Below are positions 30,514-38,019 of a DNA stretch of 58,901 nucleotides, in pieces. The first letter of the stretch is position 1; each line of letters starts with the position of its first letter. Made by a program: the position numbers and the translations under genes. Origin of the DNA: Rhodoferax sp. (GTDB lineage: Bacteria > Pseudomonadota > Gammaproteobacteria > Burkholderiales > Burkholderiaceae_C); contig JAIPDC010000002.1 in NCBI GenBank assembly GCA_021737865.1, positions 1-58,901 of the forward strand, given 5' to 3'. A model generated the notes under the pieces. That model searched no databases. It saw only the letters and a program-made list of their open reading frames with translations, and was not told the origin of the DNA.

Positions 30514-31715
30514 TGAAAGCACCCGTAAACGTAGTCAGCCGTCCCACCGTGTTGGTGGTGGACGATACGCCGACCAATCTCATCTTGATGAACGACTTGC
30601 TGCAAGACCTGTACAACGTGAAGGTCGCCTCCAACGGTGTGCGTGCCCTCAAAATAGCACGCGCGCTGCCCATGCCGGACTTGATCCTGCTGGACATCAT
30701 GATGCCGGAGATGGACGGTTTTGAAGTGTGCCGTCAACTCAAGGCAGATGCCAAAACCTGCGACATTCCGGTCATTTTTCTAACAGCGAAAAACGATACC
30801 TCCAATGAGGCACAGGGCTTCGAGCTGGGTGCCGTGGACTACATCACCAAGCCCATTTCGCCGGCCATCGTGCAAGCGCGCGTGAAAACCAATTTGACGC
30901 TGAAGGCCTCGGCAGACTTTTTGAAAGACAAAAATGCTTTCCTGGAGCAAGAGGTAGCGCGGCGCACCGAGGAAGTACGTGACATTCAGGATGTGACCAT
31001 TTTGACCATGGCATCGCTGGCTGAAACACGTGACAACGAAACCGGCAACCACATCATCCGCACCCAGCATTATGTGAAGCTGCTGGCGGTGCAGTTGCAA
31101 CACCACCCGCGTTTTGTCGACTATCTGACCGACGACACCATCGCCCTTTTGTTCAAATCCGCCCCACTGCACGACATCGGCAAAGTGGGTATTCCGGACA
31201 AGATTTTGCTCAAACCAGGCAAACTTGATGCGGACGAATTTGAACTGATGAAGACCCATCCGGCGCTCGGAAAGGCCGCCATAGAGAGCGCGGAAAATCG
31301 TCTGGGCAAAAATGTGCCGTTTTTGCGTTGCGCCAAGGAAATTGCCTATTCACACCAGGAAAAGTGGGACGGGTCAGGCTACCCGCAGGGGCTGGTCGGG
31401 GACGCGATCCCAATTTCAGCCCGCTTGATGGCGATTGCCGATGTGTATGACGCACTCATCAGCAAGCGCGTCTACAAGCCGCCGTTTAGCCACGACATGG
31501 CGCTGGGTATCCTCAAAGAGGGTCGGGGGCAACACTTTGATCCGGATGTGGTTGACGCGTTTTTTGAAATAAGCGAGCAGTGCGATGCCATCGCCCGACA
31601 GCATGCCAATGCGGACAATGAAGTGCCAAGTGAAGAACCATCCAACCAGGACAGGGCCCTTGTCCGCGCCCGACTAACCCCCGATAATCGATCCCCATTG
31701 GAGAACACCCCATGA
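30513..31715 (+). CDS. Response regulator with HD-GYP c-di-GMP phosphodiesterase domain
   Basis: RpfG-like regulator predicted to hydrolyse cyclic di-GMP when activated. Of 400 residues, the first 125 form a receiver domain ([16 protein letters not shown], phospho-acceptor Asp61 in [21 protein letters not shown]). A short coiled linker then leads to the HD-GYP domain with the metal dyad His220-Asp221 ([14 protein letters not shown]), and GSGYPQG at 287-293 with the GYP intact. The ATG overlaps the kinase stop by 1 nt, and its own stop overlaps the accD start by 4 nt, so kinase, regulator and accD are probably one translationally coupled unit. Confidence 0.94.
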   Translation: MKAPVNVVSRPTVLVVDDTPTNLILMNDLLQDLYNVKVASNGVRALKIARALPMPDLILLDIMMPEMDGFEVCRQLKADAKTCDIPVIFLTAKNDTSNEAQGFELGAVDYITKPISPAIVQARVKTNLTLKASADFLKDKNAFLEQEVARRTEEVRDIQDVTILTMASLAETRDNETGNHIIRTQHYVKLLAVQLQHHPRFVDYLTDDTIALLFKSAPLHDIGKVGIPDKILLKPGKLDADEFELMKTHPALGKAAIESAENRLGKNVPFLRCAKEIAYSHQEKWDGSGYPQGLVGDAIPISARLMAIADVYDALISKRVYKPPFSHDMALGILKEGRGQHFDPDVVDAFFEISEQCDAIARQHANADNEVPSEEPSNQDRALVRARLTPDNRSPLENTP

Positions 31716-32584
31716 GTTGGCTTGAAAAACTGCTTCCCCCAAAAATTCAGCAAACCGACCCGGCGGACCGCCGTAGCGTCCCTGAGGGCCTATGGATCAA
31801 GTGCCCCAGCTGCGAAACGGTGCTGTACAAGACCGATCTGGAGCAAAACCAGAACGTCTGCCCCAGCTGCAGTCACCACCACCGCATAGGGGCACGCGCA
31901 CGGCTCAATGTATTTCTTGATAACGAGGGCCGATTCGAGATCGGGCAGGAAGTCCTCCCGGTGGACCCGCTCAAGTTCAAGGACAGCCGCAAATACCCAG
32001 AACGCCTGAAAGAAGCCCTGGAGAACACCGGCGAGACCGACGCACTGGTGGTCATGGGTGGCGCAGTGCATGGCATCAGTCTGGTGGCGGCCTGCTTTGA
32101 ATTCGACTTCATGGGGGGCAGCATGGGCTCGGTGGTAGGCGAGCGTTTTGTGCGCGGCGTCGAGTCCGCCATTGAGCAAAAAGTGCCCTTCCTGTGCTTT
32201 ACCGCAACCGGTGGCGCTCGCATGCAGGAAGGCCTGCTGTCTCTGATGCAAATGGCCAAGACCAACGCCGCGTTGACCCGTTTGGCCAAGAAAGGCCTGC
32301 CCTATATCAGCGTACTGACCGACCCGACCATGGGCGGTGTGAGTGCAGGGTTTGCGTTCCTGGGCGATGTGGTGATGGCCGAGCCCAAGGCCCTGATCGG
32401 GTTTGCCGGCCCGCGCGTCATTGAGTCCACTGTGCGGGTCACCTTGCCCGAAGGGTTTCAACGCTCAGAATTTCTGCAAACCAAAGGGGCCATCGACCTG
32501 ATTTGTGACCGCCGCGAACTGCGCAAGACCGTAGCCAGCACCCTGGCCATGTTGCAGCGCCAACCAGCCGATGCGGTGATTTAA
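31712..32584 (+). CDS. accD: Acetyl-CoA carboxylase carboxyltransferase subunit beta
   Basis: Transfers the carboxyl group from carboxybiotin to acetyl-CoA, forming malonyl-CoA for fatty acid synthesis. 290 residues: an N-terminal Cys4 zinc ribbon (Cys31, 34, 50, 53), then the crotonase-like carboxyltransferase core with [19 protein letters not shown] and [20 protein letters not shown] lies 8 nt before the ATG, which overlaps the stop of the HD-GYP gene. folC, often the next gene in this order, is absent; a convergent yggT gene follows 9 bp later. Confidence 0.97.
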   Translation: MSWLEKLLPPKIQQTDPADRRSVPEGLWIKCPSCETVLYKTDLEQNQNVCPSCSHHHRIGARARLNVFLDNEGRFEIGQEVLPVDPLKFKDSRKYPERLKEALENTGETDALVVMGGAVHGISLVAACFEFDFMGGSMGSVVGERFVRGVESAIEQKVPFLCFTATGGARMQEGLLSLMQMAKTNAALTRLAKKGLPYISVLTDPTMGGVSAGFAFLGDVVMAEPKALIGFAGPRVIESTVRVTLPEGFQRSEFLQTKGAIDLICDRRELRKTVASTLAMLQRQPADAVI

Positions 32585-32593
32585 GAACTTGCC

Positions 32594-33160
32594 TCAGATG
32601 GCAAACAACACCGCCGCCTGAACCGATCCCAGCACAATCCCGGCCACTTGCAGGATCAGCAGCAACACCAATGGCGACAGATCAATGCCGCCAATCAGAG
32701 GCACCACGCGACGAATCGGTATCAAGACCGGCAGCACCAGCCGCTCCAGAAAGTCGGCCGCCATCGACTGCGTCTGCACCCATGACAGGATGGCGTACAC
32801 GATGACCAGGCCGGTCAGACCTGAAATAGCCATGCGCACCAGCCCAAAGGCCGCCAACACCACCACTGACAGCAAACCGGCAGCCATGCCCATGATGGCC
32901 CACAAAATCACAAACTGCGCCAGCTGAACCAGAAAAGCCCCCACCAGGCTGGCCATATCCCAGCGACCCGCAGCGGGGATGACCCGGCGCAGTGGCAACA
33001 CCAGCCAGTCGGTCAATGCAAAAATAAACTTGGCCAGCGGATTGCCTGATCGCACCGACATGGGAATGCGCTGGTATTGCATATACAGGCGCAAAAGGCA
33101 GGTTCCGGCGACTAGACCGGCGGCCACTTCCAGCAACAGCGATGTGATTTGGTAGAGCAT
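32594..33160 (-). CDS. YggT family membrane protein
   Basis: Integral membrane protein of the YggT family, about 188 residues with two copies of the YggT unit ([27 protein letters not shown] and [34 protein letters not shown], split here), each with a membrane segment before and after. Homologues are linked to osmotic and ion homeostasis, but no biochemical role is established. The start [12 protein letters not shown] at 33160 is chosen over an ATG 30 nt upstream. Convergent with accD and divergent from lysS. Confidence 0.88.
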   Translation of the reverse strand: MLYQITSLLLEVAAGLVAGTCLLRLYMQYQRIPMSVRSGNPLAKFIFALTDWLVLPLRRVIPAAGRWDMASLVGAFLVQLAQFVILWAIMGMAAGLLSVVVLAAFGLVRMAISGLTGLVIVYAILSWVQTQSMAADFLERLVLPVLIPIRRVVPLIGGIDLSPLVLLLILQVAGIVLGSVQAAVLFAI

Positions 33161-33268
33161 GGTGTCCAATCCAATGAGCGTTTGCATCATATACGCACCA
33201 CCCCTCTTAGAATCAAGGGTTATGGCCTTCTATTAGGGCCCAATTTGACTCCACTTGCCCTTACCTCC

Positions 33269-34834
33269 ATGTCTGACCCACAAGCCCCCGTTTCCGCATC
33301 TGCTCACGCCCCCGCTCCCCAGGACGAAAACCAGCTGATTCTCGAGCGCCGGGAAAAACTCAAAGCCATTCGACAGCGTCAGACCGAGGGCCATGGGGTG
33401 GCTTTTCCCAACGACTTCAAGCCCAGCCACAAAGCAGAAGCGCTGTTTGCCGAGTACGACTCGCATTCCACCGAAATTCTGGCTTCCATGAACGCCACCG
33501 CCAAGGTGGCCGGTCGCATGATGCTCAAGCGTGTCATGGGCAAGGCCAGCTTCTGCACGCTGCAGGACGCGTCCTTTGGCCCCAGCGGCGGGCGCATCCA
33601 GATTTACGTCAAGGGTGAAGATATCGGCGCGGACCTGTATGCCTTGTTCAAACACTGGGACCTGGGTGACATCGTGGCCGCAGAAGGTACCGTATTCAAA
33701 ACCAAGACGGGTGAGTTGTCCCTGCACGCCAGCAGCATCCGACTGCTCACCAAGAGCCTGCGCCCAATGCCTGACAAGTTCCACGGCATCAACGACCAGG
33801 AAGTGAAATACCGCCAGCGTTACGTTGACCTGATGATGGACGAGACCTCCCGCAAACGCTTCGTGGCCCGCAGCAAGGCCGTCAGCGGTCTGCGCGAGTT
33901 CATGGTACAGCACGGTTTTCTGGAGGTGGAAACGCCCATGCTCCACCCCATTCCCGGTGGCGCAAACGCCAGACCGTTTGCCACGCACCATAACGCGCTG
34001 GACCAGCAAATGTTCCTGCGCATTGCGCCCGAGCTGTACCTGAAGCGCCTGATCGTCGGCGGCTTTGACCGGGTGTTCGAGATCAACCGCAACTTCCGTA
34101 ACGAAGGCATCTCGGTGCGCCACAACCCGGAGTTCACCATGATGGAGTTCTACGCGGCGTATTGGAACTACCAGGACCTGATGAGCTTCACTGAAGCCCT
34201 GGTGCGCGATGCAGCCATCAAGGCCGGCGACAGCCTGCACCTCACCTACGGCGGCAAACCCGTAGACCTGGCCGCACCATTTGAGCGCCTGACGATCAAG
34301 CAGGCCATCGCCAAGTACACCGATGCCGGCGAGGGCGTCAACGACTCGGTCTGGCTGACGAACGCCCTGCGCAAACTGGGCCTGACGGAGGCCAAGCACC
34401 AACTCTCCGCCCGCAGCCTGGCAAGTCTGCAGGTGTTGTACTTTGAAGAAACCGTGGAGGAAAAGCTGTGGCAGCCCACGTTCATTTGCGAGCATCCGGT
34501 TGAAATTTCTCCTCTGGCCCGGGCCAGCGACACGAATTCCGAAGTGACCGAGCGTTTTGAGCTCTACATCACCGGACGTGAATTCGGCAACGGCTTCAGC
34601 GAATTGAACGACGCCGAAGACCAGGCCGCACGCTTCAAGTCACAAGTCGACGCAAAAGACGGCGGCGACGATGAAGCCATGCACTACGACCATGACTTTG
34701 TGCGCGCGCTCGAGTACGGCATGCCCCCCACGGGGGGCTGTGGCATCGGCATTGACCGCCTGATGATGCTGCTGACCGACAGCCCCAGCATCCGGGACAT
34801 CATCCTGTTCCCCGCCCTGCGCCGGGAAATTTAG
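33269..34834 (+). CDS. lysS: Lysine--tRNA ligase, class II
   Basis: Charges tRNA-Lys. About 521 residues: an N-terminal OB-fold anticodon domain ([16 protein letters not shown] to [14 protein letters not shown]) and a class II catalytic core with motif 2 [20 protein letters not shown] and motif 3 [15 protein letters not shown] near the C-terminus. I start at the ATG at 33269 ([10 protein letters not shown]); the longer open frame adds non-conserved sequence overlapping the divergent yggT start region. A TAGAAT at 33208-33213 could be its -10 but no matching -35 is evident. Confidence 0.97.
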   Translation: MSDPQAPVSASAHAPAPQDENQLILERREKLKAIRQRQTEGHGVAFPNDFKPSHKAEALFAEYDSHSTEILASMNATAKVAGRMMLKRVMGKASFCTLQDASFGPSGGRIQIYVKGEDIGADLYALFKHWDLGDIVAAEGTVFKTKTGELSLHASSIRLLTKSLRPMPDKFHGINDQEVKYRQRYVDLMMDETSRKRFVARSKAVSGLREFMVQHGFLEVETPMLHPIPGGANARPFATHHNALDQQMFLRIAPELYLKRLIVGGFDRVFEINRNFRNEGISVRHNPEFTMMEFYAAYWNYQDLMSFTEALVRDAAIKAGDSLHLTYGGKPVDLAAPFERLTIKQAIAKYTDAGEGVNDSVWLTNALRKLGLTEAKHQLSARSLASLQVLYFEETVEEKLWQPTFICEHPVEISPLARASDTNSEVTERFELYITGREFGNGFSELNDAEDQAARFKSQVDAKDGGDDEAMHYDHDFVRALEYGMPPTGGCGIGIDRLMMLLTDSPSIRDIILFPALRREI

Positions 34835-34877
34835 GTAAAAACAGCCTCCAGACCGCGTGGAATAAGCGTAGACAGCT

Positions 34878-35423
34878 ATGAAACCTGTAGCAACTGTCGC
34901 ATTGAAGTTTTTGCAGGGTTACCCGCAAGAAACGCTGATCCAGGTGCAACAGATGTTCGACGGCGGACGCATCGGCCCCTGGCTGCTGCAAAAATACCCT
35001 TCGGCCCACAACGTGCGCACCGACCGTGCGCTATACGACTACGTGCAGGCGCTCAAGACGGAACACCTGCGGGGCGCCGAGCCGCTGAGCAAGGTGGCAT
35101 TCGACAGCAAACTGCAAATCGTCCAGCACGCACTGGGCACACACACCACCGTGTCACGGGTGCAGGGCAACAAGCTCAAGGCCAAACGCGAGATTCGTGT
35201 TGCTTCGCTGTTCAAGGACGGCCCGGCCGAGTTCCTGAAGATGATTGTGGTCCATGAGCTGGCCCACCTGCGCGAGCGCAGCCACGACAAGGCGTTCTAC
35301 CAGCTCTGTGCTTATATGGAACCCGCCTATCACCAGCTGGAATTTGAGTTGCGCCTGTACCTGACGCACCTGGAGGGTAGCGGTGTGCGGTTGTGGGAAT
35401 CAACCCCAGCAACGCCCGTCTGA
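34878..35423 (+). CDS. YgjP-like (DUF45/WLM-type) metal-dependent hydrolase
   Basis: Putative zinc metallopeptidase of the YgjP family. The 181-residue product has HELAHLRERSH with zinc-ligand histidines 126, 130 and 136 and catalytic Glu127, then AFYQLCAYMEPAYHQLE. The residue pattern fits the minimal gluzincin-like fold of the family; substrates are unknown. It lies 43 bp after lysS in the same direction and may be co-transcribed. Confidence 0.85.
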   Translation: MKPVATVALKFLQGYPQETLIQVQQMFDGGRIGPWLLQKYPSAHNVRTDRALYDYVQALKTEHLRGAEPLSKVAFDSKLQIVQHALGTHTTVSRVQGNKLKAKREIRVASLFKDGPAEFLKMIVVHELAHLRERSHDKAFYQLCAYMEPAYHQLEFELRLYLTHLEGSGVRLWESTPATPV

Positions 35424-35454
35424 ATCCCTGTCAATTTGCGGCCAACCGGGCGCC

Positions 35455-35790
35455 CTAACCCGCGTGAGCCGCTTGGTTTAACGCCTTTTCAGCCCATTTG
35501 TTCAGGCTTTGGCCGCTACGTGCACTGGCTTTGGCTGCTGCGGCGTGAACTGCAGGATCAATGCGCAGCATCAGGCGACCACTGGCTGGCCTCTCGGCCG
35601 CCTGGCCCAGTTGTTCACTGGCAAAAAGATAACCATCCACCGCCGTTTGCATGGCCGTCTCAAACTCCACAATCGACTCGCCATGAAACGTAATGATGTC
35701 GTCAATGTCGATGACGCGGCCGACAATGATTTTGTCTTCTGCATCAAATTCCATGTGAGCCGTATAGCCCTTGTAGGTCATTTTGTTCAT
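35455..35790 (-). CDS. hicB: HicB-family antitoxin
   Basis: Antitoxin of a HicAB type II pair. 111 residues: an N-terminal partial RNase-H-like domain (YKGYTAHMEFDAEDKIIVGR, VDGYLFASEQLG) that would cap HicA, and a C-terminal ribbon-helix-helix (LMLRIDPAVHAAAAKASARS, then LNKWAEKAL) for DNA binding. Its start overlaps the hicA stop by 4 bp, so toxin and antitoxin are translationally coupled, with the toxin gene first. The perfect palindrome upstream of hicA (36072-36087) is a candidate operator. Confidence 0.9.
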   Translation of the reverse strand: MNKMTYKGYTAHMEFDAEDKIIVGRVIDIDDIITFHGESIVEFETAMQTAVDGYLFASEQLGQAAERPASGRLMLRIDPAVHAAAAKASARSGQSLNKWAEKALNQAAHAG

Positions 35791-36041
35791 GGTGCTACTC
35801 CAATCTTTTCTATAAATTCGCGCACCGCTTTGACGCGGTACCGCAATGCCTCTTTGGCGGGGTGTGGCCGGTGGAAATTGGCTTTGCGGCCACTGTGTTC
35901 AAACGTCACCGCAGAGCCGGGGCCTTCAATGACGCGGCACCCCAACGCGACCAACAATGCCTCGATACGCGCCCATTCCATGGTGCCGTTGATGGGGTCA
36001 TGCAGCAAGACTTCAAGTGTTTTACTGTGCCTGCTATTCAT
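35787..36041 (-). CDS. hicA: HicA-like mRNA interferase toxin (variant lacking the usual catalytic His)
   Basis: Small 84-residue dsRBD-like protein of the HicA/YncN toxin family, expected to cleave mRNA in translating ribosomes. It starts MNSRHSKTLEVLLHDPINGT. The family's catalytic histidine lies in a GSH motif; here the motif is GPGSAVTF (residues 41-47), with Ala44 in that place. The later FHRPHPAKEA is conserved in this subgroup and holds two other histidines (57 and 60). It may therefore be a variant with altered chemistry or an inactive toxin. It is first in the hicA-hicB pair. Confidence 0.82.
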   Translation of the reverse strand: MNSRHSKTLEVLLHDPINGTMEWARIEALLVALGCRVIEGPGSAVTFEHSGRKANFHRPHPAKEALRYRVKAVREFIEKIGVAP

Positions 36042-36071
36042 AAAGTGATGATATCAAAAATAGATATAAGT

Positions 36072-36087
36072 GCAAGCACGTGCTTGC
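36072..36087. promoter_or_regulatory. Perfect 16-bp palindrome upstream of hicAB
   Basis: GCAAGCACGTGCTTGC is perfectly self-complementary and lies 30 bp upstream of the hicA start. Its left-going end abuts TTGCAC, a possible -35, with TATCAT 16 bp further on, though that -10 would put transcription start almost at the ATG. A ribbon-helix-helix HicB binding such a palindrome to repress its own operon is the expected arrangement. Confidence 0.55.
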
Positions 36088-36152
36088 GGTTGCCCCCCCC
36101 CAAACCAATCCATTCGATCCAACTGAGAAGGCGGGCTGGGAAGGGACTCGCC

Positions 36153-36826
36153 CTACCTCTGATCAATAACCGTCAAGGTAAATGTCCTGACCAGTGGACG
36201 GGTTCCGCCAGCCGGTGTGGCCGTGACGGTGACGGTCTCGGTAACGAACGCATCATAGCCACCGCTGATCATGCCGGTACTGCTATTGATACCCAGCCCT
36301 GTCGGTAGCCCCGATGCCGTGTAGGCGATAACCCGCCCCAATGGGTCCGTGGTCCTCCCGGCGTTGAAGGTAATGCCGGACGCCCCGGCGAAGTCACCCG
36401 TCGCCCCAATGGCCAGCGCCACTCCCGTCGGCGTAGGATCCGGCGCCGCATTCACTGTCACCGTGCGGGTGGCCGTGCCGGTGTTGCCTGCCACATCTGT
36501 CTTTCGGTAGGTCAGCGTGTAGCTTCCCACCACAGCGGTGTTGACCGTGCCCGTGATGTCGGTCACCGTGTCAGTGCCGTCCACCACATCGCTCCAACTG
36601 GCGCCCCTGCTCGGTGTAGCTGCCGCCTGCGGTGAGGCTGACACTGCTGGCGCCATTGAGGGTGATGACAGGGGTGTTGAATTCGGTGGTGAGGCTCTGG
36701 TCGGTGGCTACCAGGGCGCGAATGGTGTCTCCGAGCCGCCTCCGCCGCAGGCTATTAGCCCCCCAGCACAACGGTTAGCGCGAGGGTGGCCACGGATGCG
36801 GCTATTTTGAAGCTGATGCATTGCAT
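36153..36826 (-). pseudogene. Frameshifted lipoprotein with DUF5011 Ig-like and putative Ig (He_PIG) domains
   Basis: Fragments of one protein are spread over three leftward frames. The first (from 36826) gives a lipoprotein signal MQCISFKIAASVATLALTVV that would run into LIACGGGGSE only after a shift at a run of G residues. The second frame gives FNTPVITLNGASSVSLTAGG, ending in SYTEQG. The third continues GASWSDVVDGTDTVTDITG through VGSYTLTYRKTDVAGNTG (DUF5011 type), then a YTASGLPTGLGINSSTGMIS Ig-like domain. At least two shifts separate them, so an intact product is not possible. It was probably a surface or secreted lipoprotein; the downstream subtilase carries a similar Ig-like domain. 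Confidence 0.75.
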
Positions 36827-36948
36827 GGTGATCTGGGCGAATACTGTCAGCGCCCCCGATAGCCGTTGACCTGGCCGTGTGCACCGCCTCCACTGGTTTT
36901 TGTTAGTCGTTGGTGAGGTTCGACGGCTACACCAGTTCGGGCGCTGCT

Positions 36949-37155
36949 TTACCGCAGCGGCTTGAGCAAGTCGCTCAGCCCATTGTGGTCAATCTCATGC
37001 ATCAGCTCCAGCAAACGGCCAATTTCGCCCTTGGGAAAGCCGGTGCGGGCGAACCAGGTCAGGTAGTTGCCGGGCAGGTCAGCGATGACGCGCCCCTGGT
37101 ACTTCCCAAAGGGCATGGTGCGGGTGACGAGCAATTGGAGGTCCTGGGCTTGCAT
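36949..37155 (-). CDS. DUF3820 family protein
   Basis: A 68-residue soluble protein with the family core TRTMPFGKYQGRVIADLPGN and YLTWFARTGFPKGEIGRLLE. The family is labelled a putative quorum-sensing-regulated virulence factor in domain databases, and the fold resembles exonuclease-associated small domains, but there is no firm function. It stands alone on the leftward strand between the lipoprotein pseudogene and an orphan gene. Confidence 0.8.
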   Translation of the reverse strand: MQAQDLQLLVTRTMPFGKYQGRVIADLPGNYLTWFARTGFPKGEIGRLLELMHEIDHNGLSDLLKPLR

Positions 37156-37225
37156 GGCACAAGCATAAGGCCATGCCGGCCCTACGCGCCGCCGCCACGT
37201 CGGTCGTGGTCCGCAAGCGCTGTTT

Positions 37226-37270
37226 TGCTACTTTTTTGATAGCTATTGACGCATATTCCACGGGGGCTAT
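37226..37270 (+). repeat. Dispersed ~45-bp repeat, copy C (intergenic)
   Basis: TGCTACTTTTTTGATAGCTA, then TTGACGCATATTCCACGGGGGCTAT. It lies in the gap before the small gene at 37316 and is nearly identical at both ends to copies B and D. Confidence 0.7.
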
Positions 37271-37315
37271 GTGCCACAATCGCTGTAAGAATTTTGTTCT
37301 GAGAGGATTTCAACC

Positions 37316-37543
37316 ATGTCCCGTCCCGCCATTTGGGCTACCAAGGTCGTTGCACTGATTCAAGGCGGCAACACGCAGGCCGCGCTGGCGCAGATCAAAG
37401 TCGCGCCCTCGGTAAAAGATGTGGAACAACTGCGCGCCCTGCTCGAAAACGGCGGTCTGCTCAAGCGGCATCCTGTCATTGACAGCGCCACGCAGGACCA
37501 GATCACTGCGCTCAAGGGCTCGCGCCTGCACCGCGCCCCCTGA
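37316..37543 (+). CDS. Small hypothetical protein
   Basis: A 75-residue soluble protein starting MSRPAIWATKVVALIQGGNT, with a strong GAGAGGA ribosome-binding site, which makes real expression likely. It looks like two or three amphipathic helices followed by a KHPxxDxAT-like tail; no recognised family. It may be transcribed with the lipoprotein and subtilase genes downstream. Confidence 0.6.
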   Translation: MSRPAIWATKVVALIQGGNTQAALAQIKVAPSVKDVEQLRALLENGGLLKRHPVIDSATQDQITALKGSRLHRAP

Positions 37544-37582
37544 AGCACGCACGGCCCTGTCCTTATGACTGGAGAACCCATT

Positions 37583-37975
37583 TTGAAAGCCACCCGTCGA
37601 CTGCTGCTGGTCCTGGCATCTGTTTCAGGCCTGCTGGCGTGTGCAAAAGACACGTCCGAGTGGTCTGTAGGCGTACCGCCGCCGCCCAATGTGGCGGATC
37701 TGGCAGAAAAGGCCGCCAGCCCATCCGGACTGGCAACTCTGCGGGTCATTGTGCAATTCAACCAGCCGGTGGCCGCAAGTGACCCCGCCTTTCTGAAAAC
37801 AATGCAGGACCACGCCCAGGCCCGCGTGCGCTACATCGGCCCCATATCGGGCGACACCCACGTCTATAGCCTGCAACTGCCGGCCGATCAAAGTACCGCG
37901 CCGGTGCTGCAGAGACTTGCCACCCTGCCCACCGTGACCCGGGTTGAGCTGGACCAAAAGGCCAAAGCGCAATAG
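37583..37975 (+). CDS. Lipoprotein resembling a free-standing subtilase propeptide (inhibitor I9-like)
   Basis: About 130 residues with a lipoprotein signal (KATRRLLLVLASVSGLLAC, lipobox LLAC) and then a single small domain: LRVIVQFNQPVAASDPAFLK, IGPISGDTHVYSLQLP, LATLPTVTRVELDQ. This alternation, a strand, two helices and a closing TVTRVELD, is that of the I9 prodomains which fold and inhibit subtilases. The next gene encodes an S8 protease, so a dedicated membrane-anchored chaperone or inhibitor is plausible but inferred. I prefer the TTG at 37583 because GGAG lies 8 nt upstream; an in-frame ATG at 37565 has no such site. Confidence 0.65.
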   Translation: MKATRRLLLVLASVSGLLACAKDTSEWSVGVPPPPNVADLAEKAASPSGLATLRVIVQFNQPVAASDPAFLKTMQDHAQARVRYIGPISGDTHVYSLQLPADQSTAPVLQRLATLPTVTRVELDQKAKAQ

Positions 37976-38019
37976 CACTACATCACCCGCGGCCCCGCCG
38001 GCCAACTATGATGTAACCC

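Noticed and set aside
33233-34495. Long leftward open frame (420 codons) opposite lysS
   Set aside because: Antisense to an unmistakable lysyl-tRNA synthetase; no recognisable protein features.
36153-36656. Separate small secreted-protein gene
   Set aside because: Its first residues are out of frame with the domain it continues; the neighbouring frame carries the missing start of the same DUF5011 domain, so it is part of a pseudogene.
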